Below are positions 1 to 6,548 of a stretch of 12,160 bases of DNA, one piece after another. Every line of letters starts with the position of its first letter. The first letter of the stretch is position 1. The notes beneath the pieces are model-generated. The model had not been told where the DNA came from. It was given only the letters and a program-made list of their open reading frames with translations, and did no database searches. Position numbers and translations under genes: made by a program. The DNA is from Planctomycetota bacterium. GTDB lineage: Bacteria; Planctomycetota; UBA1135; UBA2386. Location of the stretch: the NCBI GenBank assembly GCA_020425885.1, contig JAGQRA010000772.1, positions 1 to 12,160 of the forward strand, in the 5' to 3' direction.

Positions 1-2
1 CC

Positions 3-62
3 CGCGGCACCCCATCCGACGAAGGCAGCCACGGCACGATGCAGCTCGCTGGGTTCGGCTGA
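3..62 (+). CDS. Possible 3' end of an unidentified gene (partial)
   Basis: The third plus frame is open from the window edge to a TGA at 60-62 and reads as a glycine-rich tail ending GTMQLAGFG. About 40 bases with no visible coding pattern follow, up to the adapter-like block at 103. The piece is too short to assign, and other frames are also open here. Because an adapter sequence separates it from the rest of the window, it may come from another place in the genome. I include it only as the most natural reading of this edge fragment. Confidence 0.2.
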   Translation, partial: RGTPSDEGSHGTMQLAGFG

Positions 63-102
63 CGCCCGGACGAGGGGGAGGCCAGGGAATAACCGTCCCC
101 CT

Positions 103-160
103 AGATGGGAAGAGCGTCGTGTCGGGCAAGAGTGGAGATCTCGCTGGGCGCCCTACCACG
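103..160 (+). other. Illumina TruSeq universal adapter sequence (assembly artefact)
   Basis: The block aligns without gaps to the reverse complement of the TruSeq universal adapter, which starts AGATCGGAAGAGC and ends CATT. By my hand count 48 of 58 bases match. The first 20 bases differ only at 107, and mismatches increase toward the far end, as in a decaying read. A short A-run (162-167) follows, as often seen when a read passes the adapter. Read on the minus strand it translates to EISTLARHDALPI, a close variant of the adapter-derived peptide EIYTLSLHDALPI known from contaminated protein databases. It is not biological. It marks a point where insert sequence ends (at 102) and where the contig has been wrongly joined or carries untrimmed reads. 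Confidence 0.9.
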
Positions 161-167
161 CAAAAAA

Positions 168-348
168 GCTGACGACGAGCAGATCGTCGGCAAGATCCGC
201 CTGGTCTGGAGCGAACGCACGGATCGCGGCGCCGAAGAACGCGCCGCCGCCCCGAACCGCCGCCCGCTGGCCCAACGTGATGCGCTGCGGGCCTCGCCCC
301 ATCTCGAGATGCACAAACGGGGCGGCTGAGCGCCGGGCGACAACCGAC
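168..348. other. Coding-like segment of unresolved strand beside the adapter join
   Basis: This segment has coding-like composition but two opposed frames fit equally well. A plus frame runs from the adapter to a TGA at 327-329 and ends HLEMHKRGG; it would be the 3' end of a gene converging on the permease gene with a 19-bp gap. A minus frame could start at GTG 312-314 (HLEMGRGPQRITLGQ...) and would be the next gene of the peptidase/permease operon. Both frames share the same second codon positions and show about 81% G/C at their respective third positions by my count, so composition does not decide. Neither product resembles an ABC ATPase. The frame is broken on the left by adapter sequence. 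Confidence 0.4.
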
Positions 349-1335
349 TCAGCCGGCCGGGCGATCGCGCAGCTGATCGGCCAGCAGGTGACAGGTGAGG
401 ACCGTGCCGACGACCGCGATCGACGGGAACAGCCACTGATGCCAGCCGCCGGCGGCCGCGGCCGCGTCCCCCGTTCGCAGGATGTGGCCCCATGAACTCA
501 GCTGCTGGCCGGGCCCGAGGCCGAGAAACGACAGCGTCGACTCGGCGATGATGGCCGCCGCCATGCAGAACGCGGCGGTGACGCCGATCTGACTCCTGAG
601 CTGGGGCAGCAGGTGATGACGCAGGACGCGCCATTCGCGGACGCCGAGTCGGCGGGCGACTTTGACGAAGTCGCGTTCGCGCAGCGACAGCATCTCGCCG
701 CGCACGATGCGGGCGAAGCTGGTCCAGAACAGCGAGGCCATGACGAGGATCAGGGCGAGCCGCGAGTCGCCGAACATCGACGCGGCGAGCATCAGCAACA
801 AGAGCCACGGGAAGCAGAGGAAGATCTCGATCAGTCGCAGCACGACGACGTCGACGAGGCCGCGGCGGTAACCGGCGATGGCGCCGAGGAACGAGCCGAG
901 CAGCGCGGCGATCAGGACCGCGGTGCCGCCGATGCAGAGCGCCGTCCGCGTGCCATGGACGAGCAGCGCGATCATGTCGTGGCCGTCGGTGTCGATGCCG
1001 AGCGGGTGGGCCAGGGACGGGCCCTGACCGCAGATCTCGCCGAGCACCTCGAGCGGACCGTAGGGCCACGGCGGCATCAGCGCGAGGTCCGCCGAGTCCG
1101 CCGGCAGCCGCGACCACCAGTGCTTCCACGAACCGCTGGGCCCGGGCGTCGGCAGCCCGAAGCAATCGGCCACCGCCGGGAACGCCCAGTTGCCGTCGAC
1201 CCTGGCGACGAGCGGGACATCATTGGCCAGGAACGAGGCCAGCAGCCCGACGAGCAGGACCGTGACGGCGAGCAACCGTACGGGTGATCGCCAGCAGCGA
1301 CGCCACGACGGCCGGCCGTCGACCGCGGCGCTCAC
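349..1335 (-). CDS. Peptide ABC transporter permease, YejE/OppC type
   Basis: Inner-membrane permease half of a peptide importer, 328 residues. An N-terminal helix (about 20-38) is followed by FLANDVPLVARVDGNWAFP (35-53), which resembles the ANDKPL...YDG..YFP segment of YejE rather than ordinary DppC. Then come an exported loop, the HPLGIDTDGHDMIALLVHGTRTAL segment typical of OppC/DppC proteins (110-133), several helices, and the EAA cytoplasmic loop that contacts the ATPase (RGEMLSLRERDFVKVARRLGVREWRVLRHHLLPQ, about 212-245). The GTG start overlaps the TGA of the upstream permease in a GTGA arrangement, so translation is probably coupled; an open frame extends further upstream but overlaps the other permease and loses its protein-like character. 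Family known: such permeases pair with an OppB partner, a binding protein and one or two ATPases. None of those last components is present here, and the sequence downstream is disrupted by adapter. Substrate is inferred to be short peptides. Confidence 0.88.
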   Translation of the reverse strand: MSAAVDGRPSWRRCWRSPVRLLAVTVLLVGLLASFLANDVPLVARVDGNWAFPAVADCFGLPTPGPSGSWKHWWSRLPADSADLALMPPWPYGPLEVLGEICGQGPSLAHPLGIDTDGHDMIALLVHGTRTALCIGGTAVLIAALLGSFLGAIAGYRRGLVDVVVLRLIEIFLCFPWLLLLMLAASMFGDSRLALILVMASLFWTSFARIVRGEMLSLRERDFVKVARRLGVREWRVLRHHLLPQLRSQIGVTAAFCMAAAIIAESTLSFLGLGPGQQLSSWGHILRTGDAAAAAGGWHQWLFPSIAVVGTVLTCHLLADQLRDRPAG

Positions 1336-2351
1336 GTCGCCACTCTCACGCGCGGATCGACGATGCGCTGCAGCACGTCCGAGGCGATCAACGCCAACAG
1401 CGTCGCGGTCGAGCCGAACAGGACCAGGGCCATCACCATCGCCTGGTCCTGATCCTCGGCCGCGCTGTAGGCAAGGTGCCCGAGACCATCGAGCGAGAAC
1501 ATGTTCTCCACGACCAGCGAACCGGAGACCAGCATCGGCAGCAGGCTGCCGGCGAGCGTCGCCAACGGGGCCGCACCGTTGAGCAGCAGGCGCCGCCGTT
1601 GGATCCGCGGCGGGATGCCGAGCGCGCGCAGGTTGGCCGCGAACGGACTCGCCGCGGCCCGCGCGACCGAGTCGCGCAGGAAACGCGTCACCAGCACCGT
1701 CGGTCCGCTGGCCATCACCGCGACCGGCAGCGCGAGGTGCCAGGCCAGGTCGAGCCAGCGGTCCAGGCGACTCCATTCCGCGGCACCGCGTGACTCGAGC
1801 CCGGCGATCGGAAACCACGACAGCCACGCGCCGCTGAAGCCGAGCAGCAGCAGCGTGGCGAGCAGGAACTCGGGGATGCCGATGATCACGAACATCAGCT
1901 GCGAGATCGTCCGATCGGCGACCGACCCGGCGCGCATGCCGAGGTAGCCGCCGAGCGGAACGGCGATCACCAGCGTCAACGACAGGGCCAGGAACCCGAG
2001 CATCAGCGATACCGGCATCGCCTCGCCGAGGCGACGCCAGAAGGCGTCATCGTCCTCGTTCGGTCCGGCCAGGCGCAGCGTCAGGGCATCGCCGAGCCAG
2101 TTGCCGTAGCGCCGCCACAGCGGCTCCCGCTCCAACGTCGTGGCATCGACCATGCCGCGATGGATGCGCAGCTGCAGGATCGCCTTCTCGCGGTCCGAGA
2201 AGCTGGCGAAGCTGCCGCCCTCCTCGCGCCTGGCGGCCTCGAGCCGGGCGCCATCGACCGGCGCCAGATCGAGCATCGCCAACGTGACGAACGTGATGCC
2301 GACCAGGGTCACCAGCATCCACAGGCAGCGGGCGAGGAGCCACCGCAGCAT
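1332..2351 (-). CDS. Peptide ABC transporter permease, YejB/OppB type
   Basis: Partner permease of 339 residues. An N-terminal helix (MLRWLLARCLWMLVTLVGITFVTLAMLDLAP, 1-31) has the layout of OppB/DppB/YejB proteins. A hydrophilic exported stretch (about 35-108) and the block of transmembrane helices from MPVSLMLGFLALSLTLVIAVPLG (112-134) follow. The EAA loop is recognisable but diverged (AAASPFAANLRALGIPPRIQRRRLLLNGAAP, about 232-262), and the protein ends with the family's DPRVR (332-336). Start choice: ATG at 2349-2351 lies 2 bp after the TGA of the peptidase gene and begins exactly at the canonical N-terminus. The frame is open further upstream but only with a non-protein-like extension into the peptidase gene. 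Order and spacing place it between the M14 peptidase and the second permease in one transcript. Function in peptide import is firm at family level; the substrate is not known. Confidence 0.88.
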   Translation of the reverse strand: MLRWLLARCLWMLVTLVGITFVTLAMLDLAPVDGARLEAARREEGGSFASFSDREKAILQLRIHRGMVDATTLEREPLWRRYGNWLGDALTLRLAGPNEDDDAFWRRLGEAMPVSLMLGFLALSLTLVIAVPLGGYLGMRAGSVADRTISQLMFVIIGIPEFLLATLLLLGFSGAWLSWFPIAGLESRGAAEWSRLDRWLDLAWHLALPVAVMASGPTVLVTRFLRDSVARAAASPFAANLRALGIPPRIQRRRLLLNGAAPLATLAGSLLPMLVSGSLVVENMFSLDGLGHLAYSAAEDQDQAMVMALVLFGSTATLLALIASDVLQRIVDPRVRVAT

Positions 2352-2353
2352 GT

Positions 2354-3175
2354 TCAGCCGGCTCGCATCACGGCGAGGATGGCGCCCCTGGTCTCGCTCC
2401 AGGCCGACCTGGAATCGCGACCGCGACGATACTCGAGCGTCAGGATCGGGATGCCGAGGGTCTTGCCGATCCATGACCCGAGCGAGCCGGGCGTCGGCGC
2501 GATGTCGTCCGACTCCTTGACGCGGTATCCCGACAGCTCCGCGAAGCGCTCGGCGAGCCGCACCGCCGGGCCGTCGTAGTTGATGAAGTGATCATTGCGC
2601 CAGCTGTGGGCGACGATCACGAGGTCGGGCCGCTCGCCGAGAACGAGATCGTGGATCGCGCGCGCCTCGGGCTGATCGAGCGGGCGCATGCCGAAGAAGC
2701 GGTTCGACCTGAAGTTCGGCGCCGGATAGTTGCGGTTGAGGTCGACGCCGCGCGCGTTGCCCCGGGTGCCGTTCGCGGAACCGTCGGGGTTGGCGTCTTC
2801 GAGCAGGATCAACGTGATGTCGTCGGTCATGCCGGGCATGGCGCGGACCGCCTGCGGCAGCTCCTCGGTGCCGACCCGACCCTCGCGTTCGTCACCGTGG
2901 ATGCCGCCGATCCACAGCACCCGCCGCAGGCCGCGGCCGATGCGTGTCACCCGTAACGGGCGTCCCTGCCAGCTGTAGCCGATGGTCTTCCAGGTCGGCT
3001 GCAACTCGGCCACGCCGTCCCTGCCGTTGCCATCGGCGTCGACGCTCCGGGCCCTGTCGCCCGAACCCGCCATGAGACCATCGACCGCCTGCAAACCGGC
3101 CCGATCCCCGGCCTGGCGGGAATTGAAGCCAATGCAACCGGCAGCCAACACCGCCAACAGGACCGTGACTCGCAT
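2354..3175 (-). CDS. Exported M14 zinc carboxypeptidase, MpaA-like
   Basis: A 273-residue zinc peptidase of the M14 family. The zinc ligands are H93 and E96 (GGIHGDEREG) and H190 (VIVAHSW). The substrate-binding block NPDGSANGTRGNARGVDLNRNYP (129-151) and the catalytic glutamate E248 (PILTLEY) are all present, so it should be active. PTPGSLGSWIGKTLGIP (227-243) resembles MpaA, the murein-peptide amidase that releases diaminopimelate from peptidoglycan tripeptide; this subfamily call is inference. The N-terminus (MRVTVLLAVLAAGC) looks like a lipoprotein signal with Cys14, although Ala instead of Leu three residues before Cys makes the lipobox imperfect. The linker holds DADGNGRDG (45-53), which looks like a calcium-binding loop. 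Start at ATG 3173-3175 gives the signal peptide; the open frame upstream is not protein-like and overlaps the divergent gene. It heads an operon with two peptide permeases, which suggests it trims peptides outside the cell membrane for uptake. Confidence 0.87.
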   Translation of the reverse strand: MRVTVLLAVLAAGCIGFNSRQAGDRAGLQAVDGLMAGSGDRARSVDADGNGRDGVAELQPTWKTIGYSWQGRPLRVTRIGRGLRRVLWIGGIHGDEREGRVGTEELPQAVRAMPGMTDDITLILLEDANPDGSANGTRGNARGVDLNRNYPAPNFRSNRFFGMRPLDQPEARAIHDLVLGERPDLVIVAHSWRNDHFINYDGPAVRLAERFAELSGYRVKESDDIAPTPGSLGSWIGKTLGIPILTLEYRRGRDSRSAWSETRGAILAVMRAG

Positions 3176-3232
3176 CGAGACCGAAACATATCCGACTTCA
3201 CGATGGGCACCACGCAACCGATGCAAGTTCGA

Positions 3233-3616
3233 ATGACCGCTGTCGAGGAGACCCGAGGACTGCAGACGATCGACGCCACCTTCCATTATGGCGCCATCGT
3301 GCTGCGCGCCTGCGGCTACCTCGCGGTGTTCGCCATCGCGCGCAACTACGACTGTGGCCGCGCGATCCTGACCGGCGTGCTCGCCGGCGACATGGTCGGA
3401 CAGCTGGTCAAGATCGGCATGCTGTGGCGCGACAACCCGCTGGTGCAATTCGGCGAGTTGCTGCTGCTCGGGATCATCTACCTGCTCGTGCAGGACATGA
3501 TCGCCTGGCCGCAGGACACGGCGATGCGCGCCATCGTCGGCCTCGCCGGCTTCGGCATGCTGACCGGCCACATCGGCGGTTCGATGCTGACGCAGCTCGG
3601 GCCGAGCCCGAATTGA
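3233..3616 (+). CDS. Small four-helix membrane protein, unknown function
   Basis: A protein of 127 residues with four predicted transmembrane segments: about 19-37 (YGAIVLRACGYLAVFAIA), 43-63 (GRAILTGVLAGDMVGQLVKIG), 71-91 (VQFGELLLLGIIYLLVQDMIA) and 98-119 (MRAIVGLAGFGMLTGHIGGSML). I do not recognise the family. Strong G/C bias at third codon positions from about 3290 on supports coding. An in-frame ATG at 3203 would add ten residues, but that stretch lacks the codon bias, so I prefer ATG 3233; neither start has a clear Shine-Dalgarno. It is divergent from the peptidase operon (57 bp between starts) and its stop lies 12 bp from that of the convergent racemase gene. Conserved glycines and the GHIGG near the end might help a profile search. 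Confidence 0.7.
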   Translation: MTAVEETRGLQTIDATFHYGAIVLRACGYLAVFAIARNYDCGRAILTGVLAGDMVGQLVKIGMLWRDNPLVQFGELLLLGIIYLLVQDMIAWPQDTAMRAIVGLAGFGMLTGHIGGSMLTQLGPSPN

Positions 3617-3628
3617 GCTGCTGCCGAC

Positions 3629-4618
3629 CTACTGCGGAAAGCCGAAGGCGCACGGATCATCGGCATCGAAGTGGAAGTTCGAGAAGCCGGTGATCCAGGC
3701 CGAACCTTCGATCTCGGGAATGATCGCGCCGAACTCCCCGACCCGGGTCGCGCCGGTGACCCGCGCCCGGAACCGGGTCCCGAGCACGCTCTCCGAGGTG
3801 AACCACTGCCCCGCGTCCAGTTCGCCCTTGGCGTGCAGCACGGCCAGCTTGGCCGAGGTGCCGGTGCCGCACGGCGATCGGTCGTAGGCGACCCCGGGGC
3901 ACAGCGTCAGCGCCCGGGCGCCGCAATCGACGCCATCGATCGGCGCGAACAGCTTGACGTGATCGATGATCTCCTCGTCGCCGCGGTCGGGATGGATGCC
4001 GTAGACGCCTTCGCGCACGAGCCCTTCGCGCACCGCCGTCGCCGCGTCGAGCAACACCCGCAGGCTGCCCCGGTCGACCCTGAGCCCGAGCTGCTCGGCC
4101 TCGACGAACGCGAACCAGTTGCCGCCATAGGCGATGTCCGCCGCGACCTTGCCGAAGCCGTGCACCGGCACGATCACGCGCTGGCGGTACAGGAACGACG
4201 GCACGTTCTCGATCGTGACGCTGACGACCTTGCCCGCCACCACGGCGACGCGACAACGGACGACGCCGGCCGGCGTGTCGAGCACGACCTCGGTCTCCGG
4301 TTCCTGCGCCGGCACGGTGCCGGTCGTCACCGCGACGGTGGCCACGCCGATCGCGCCGTGACCGCACATGCCGAGGTAGCCGGCGTCGTTGGCGAACACC
4401 ACGCCGATGTGAGCCCCCGGAGCGCACGGCTCGAGCAGATAGGCGAGGACGATCGCGTCGTGCCCGCGCGGCTCGAGCACGAGTCCCCGGCGCAGCTCAT
4501 CGTGATCGCGCTGCAGCACCGATCGCTTCTCGGCCATCGTCGCCCCCGCGATCACCGGCAACCCACCGGTGATGATGCGGGTCGGCTCCCCGGCCGTGTG
4601 CGAGTCGATGGCGATCAT
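3629..4618 (-). CDS. Proline racemase family enzyme, likely 4-hydroxyproline 2-epimerase
   Basis: A cytoplasmic, cofactor-independent enzyme of 329 residues that should invert the alpha-carbon of proline or trans-4-hydroxy-L-proline by a two-cysteine mechanism. The N-terminal IDSHTAGEPTRI is the family signature. The two catalytic cysteines are present at 85 (GMCGHGAIG) and 250 (DRSPCGTGTSAK), which argues for a racemase or epimerase rather than a trans-3-hydroxy-L-proline dehydratase, where the second is replaced by threonine. Hydroxyproline epimerase is the commoner activity among bacterial members, but sequence alone does not settle it. I chose ATG 4616-4618 because it places the signature at the usual N-terminal position; a TTG five codons upstream (4631-4633) is an alternative. 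No hydroxyproline catabolic genes (amino-acid oxidase, deaminase, dehydrogenase) are adjacent. It lies downstream of the DUF1579-like gene on the same strand. Confidence 0.93.
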   Translation of the reverse strand: MIAIDSHTAGEPTRIITGGLPVIAGATMAEKRSVLQRDHDELRRGLVLEPRGHDAIVLAYLLEPCAPGAHIGVVFANDAGYLGMCGHGAIGVATVAVTTGTVPAQEPETEVVLDTPAGVVRCRVAVVAGKVVSVTIENVPSFLYRQRVIVPVHGFGKVAADIAYGGNWFAFVEAEQLGLRVDRGSLRVLLDAATAVREGLVREGVYGIHPDRGDEEIIDHVKLFAPIDGVDCGARALTLCPGVAYDRSPCGTGTSAKLAVLHAKGELDAGQWFTSESVLGTRFRARVTGATRVGEFGAIIPEIEGSAWITGFSNFHFDADDPCAFGFPQ

Positions 4619-4653
4619 TCGGTGCCAGGACAAAAAACCACGTGATACTTACG

Positions 4654-4688
4654 GCCCGACGATGTCATGCGAACCGCCCTCGTCGGGC
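4654..4688 (-). terminator. Inverted repeat after the DUF1579-like gene
   Basis: A perfect 9-bp inverted repeat (GCCCGACGA at 4654-4662 and TCGTCGGGC at 4680-4688) with a 17-base loop lies 2 bp past the stop of the DUF1579-like gene, in its direction of transcription. A run of six T (minus strand, 4632-4637) comes about 16 bases later rather than directly after the stem, so this is not a canonical intrinsic terminator. It could end the upstream transcript weakly or separate it from the racemase gene. Confidence 0.35.
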
Positions 4689-4690
4689 GA

Positions 4691-5740
4691 CTACTTCTTC
4701 TTGTAGGTGGCACGGAAGCTTTCGAACGGCGGCGCGGTGCCCATCAGGGTGTGACCGACGCCCGATGTGTAGACGCCCTTCTCGTCGAGGTCGAGCACGA
4801 ACCGCTGCGCCATCGGCTGCCCCATCATGGTCCCGGACATCGTGCTGATGAGCTGCCTGCCATCCTCCGAGGCGCGCATCTCCATCGAGCCGACCTCGCC
4901 CATGTTGCTGACGAAGACCGACGTGTAGCAGCCGCGCTTCTTGTCCCAGCCCCAGAACACGTCCGCGGCGTACTTGCCCGGCATGCCTTCGGCGGCGCCG
5001 TCGGTGTGGCCGTGCAGCACCTTGCCGCCGAACCGGGCGGTGAAGGTGTCGGTGCCGTAGATGTTCATCGCCGGCATGCCCGGCATCATGACCATCGTCC
5101 CCTTGGTGTCGTAGACGCCGGCACCGCGGCAGAGCTGCTGCATCGATTCGTTCGCCGGCTCGGCGAAACCCTCCGCGCCGAGCACGCCCGGAGCCGCGGT
5201 ATCGACGCGGTGGAAGCCGCCGTCGACGAACTTCATCGAGTCGCCCTGCGGCATCAGGAAATCGATCTGATGCGACATCTTGTCGCCGTCGATCTTGAAC
5301 ACCGAACGCTCGGCGAAGGTCGCCTCCTCCCAATGGGTCATGATCGTCATCATCGAACCGTCGGGCAGCAGCTCGAGCTCGGCGAGGCGGACCTCACCGG
5401 TGTTCGAGGTCGAGGCGGTGACGTAGCGCCGGTTCTCGGCGTCCCAGCCGATGTAGGCATGGAACACCAGCACGCCCGGCATCGAGCCGAAGTGGATGGT
5501 CGTGTCCTCGCACACCCAGAAGCCGTCATGGCTCCATTGGTAGCTGCTCTGGGCCGTCCACTTGTCGGTGCCCATCGTCGGATCGGCGACGGTGCCGCTG
5601 CCCGCCCAATTGCCGATCAGCGGCTCGAGCTTCTTCAGCTCGGGGGCCGGAGTCGGCGGGCCTTCCTGGGCGCGGACGAACGGGGACAGGGTACAGATCG
5701 CGGCGACGGCGACCGTGAGCGAGACGGGACTGTGATGCAT
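4691..5740 (-). CDS. Exported protein with two DUF1579-like units
   Basis: A 349-residue protein with a signal peptide (MHHSPVSLTVAVAAICTLSPFVRAQ, likely cut after ...VRA). The mature part has DUF1579 features: LKKLEPLIGNWAGSGTV (35-51) at the start and repeated W/GEV segments. It holds two copies of the unit. YIGWDAENRRYVTASTSNTGEV (96-117) matches FWGWDKKRGCYTSVFVSNMGEV (262-283), with a region rich in Met, Gly and Pro (216-227) near the start of the second copy. DUF1579 proteins are usually one such unit of lipocalin-like beta-barrel size, so this is double length. Biochemical function is unknown for the family. ATG 5738-5740 is preferred because GAGGA lies 3 bases upstream and the signal peptide begins there; an in-frame extension to 5776 is less likely. 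It is divergent from the DUF445 gene. Confidence 0.82.
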   Translation of the reverse strand: MHHSPVSLTVAVAAICTLSPFVRAQEGPPTPAPELKKLEPLIGNWAGSGTVADPTMGTDKWTAQSSYQWSHDGFWVCEDTTIHFGSMPGVLVFHAYIGWDAENRRYVTASTSNTGEVRLAELELLPDGSMMTIMTHWEEATFAERSVFKIDGDKMSHQIDFLMPQGDSMKFVDGGFHRVDTAAPGVLGAEGFAEPANESMQQLCRGAGVYDTKGTMVMMPGMPAMNIYGTDTFTARFGGKVLHGHTDGAAEGMPGKYAADVFWGWDKKRGCYTSVFVSNMGEVGSMEMRASEDGRQLISTMSGTMMGQPMAQRFVLDLDEKGVYTSGVGHTLMGTAPPFESFRATYKKK

Positions 5741-5858
5741 GATTCCTCGGTAATGGGTCGCCCATTGGACGATCACGCCGAGGCCAGATCGACAGGGTTT
5801 TGGTATTCGCGTGGAGGCAGGTCAAAAGCCATACTCCTCGCCCCCAGACCCTCACGCC

Positions 5859-6473
5859 ATGCCCGCCGTCCCCGACCTCTGGACCTGGATCACCATCCCC
5901 GCGATCGGGGCCATGATCGGATGGAGCACGAACTGGCTCGCCGTGAAGATGATCTTCCGGCCGGTCAGGCCGAGGCGCATCCTGTTCTTCACCTTCCATG
6001 GCCTGGTGCCCCGCCGGCAGAAGGACCTGGCCAAGGCCATCGGCCGGGTCGTCGGCACCCACCTGGTGGAGCACAAGGACATCGTCCGCGGCCTCAACAA
6101 GCTCGACTTCCACGGCATCCTCGAGGTCGTCCTCGATCGCGGCCTCGGGCCCAAGATCCAGGAGCTGCGCAACCTGCCGCTGATCGGCGGCTTCCTGACC
6201 GAGGCCCGCATCGACGAGATCAAGCAGGCCATCGTGCAGGGGGTGATGGATCACCGGGAAGCCGTTCTCGATCAGGTCGAGAAGGGCCTGGCCAAGGGGC
6301 TCGACGTGCCTCGCATCGTCGAGGAGAAGGTGGCGGCGTTCGCCGTCGAGAAGCTCGAGAGCCTGATCCTCGAGGTCGCCCGCCGCGAGCTGAAGTCGAT
6401 CGTCGTACTCGGCGGAGTAATCGGCCTGTTCATCGGTCTGGCGCAGGTCGGATTCCTGTGCTGGCGCGGCTGA
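5859..6473 (+). CDS. DUF445 family membrane protein, short form
   Basis: A membrane protein of 204 residues. The N-terminal helix carries the family signature (TIPAIGAMIGWSTNWLAVKMIFRPVRP, 12-38), corresponding to the conserved G..IGW.TN..A.KM.F.P pattern. A central charged helical region (about 50-178, including KDLAKAIGRVVGTHLVEHKDIV) follows, then a C-terminal transmembrane segment (IVVLGGVIGLFIGLAQVGFL, 181-200). This two-helix hairpin architecture, anchored at both ends, is normal for DUF445; other members are about twice as long. Function is not established for the family. ATG 5859 is chosen because it places the signature helix at the N-terminus; the 16 codons upstream in frame are not protein-like. 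No Shine-Dalgarno is visible. It is the first of three plus-strand genes. Confidence 0.88.
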   Translation: MPAVPDLWTWITIPAIGAMIGWSTNWLAVKMIFRPVRPRRILFFTFHGLVPRRQKDLAKAIGRVVGTHLVEHKDIVRGLNKLDFHGILEVVLDRGLGPKIQELRNLPLIGGFLTEARIDEIKQAIVQGVMDHREAVLDQVEKGLAKGLDVPRIVEEKVAAFAVEKLESLILEVARRELKSIVVLGGVIGLFIGLAQVGFLCWRG

Positions 6474-6548
6474 TCGGCGTCGATTCGACCCGCCGCGCGG
6501 AGCCCGAAGCCGTGACCTTGCCCTCCCGCCCGAACTAGATTGCCCACG

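Noticed and set aside
1336..1827. N-terminal extension of the YejE-type permease upstream of GTG 1335
   Set aside because: The added residues are Arg/Ala/Gly-rich and lie wholly within the other permease gene; the coupled GTGA start gives the correct family N-terminus.
3629..4618. Assignment as trans-3-hydroxy-L-proline dehydratase
   Set aside because: That enzyme lacks the second catalytic cysteine; here both cysteines (MCGHG and SPCGTG) are present.
5741..5858. Promoter for the DUF445 gene (TTGGTA at 5800-5805 and CATACT at 5830-5835)
   Set aside because: The spacing is 24 bp, well beyond the usual 16-19, and both hexamers are weak. I see no other signal in this 118-bp divergent region.
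4667..6538. A 623-codon plus-strand open frame opposite the DUF1579-like gene and over the DUF445 gene
   Set aside because: It runs antisense to a clear exported protein and then through the DUF445 gene in the wrong frame; the composition (His/Arg/Asp/Ala) is that of a shadow frame.
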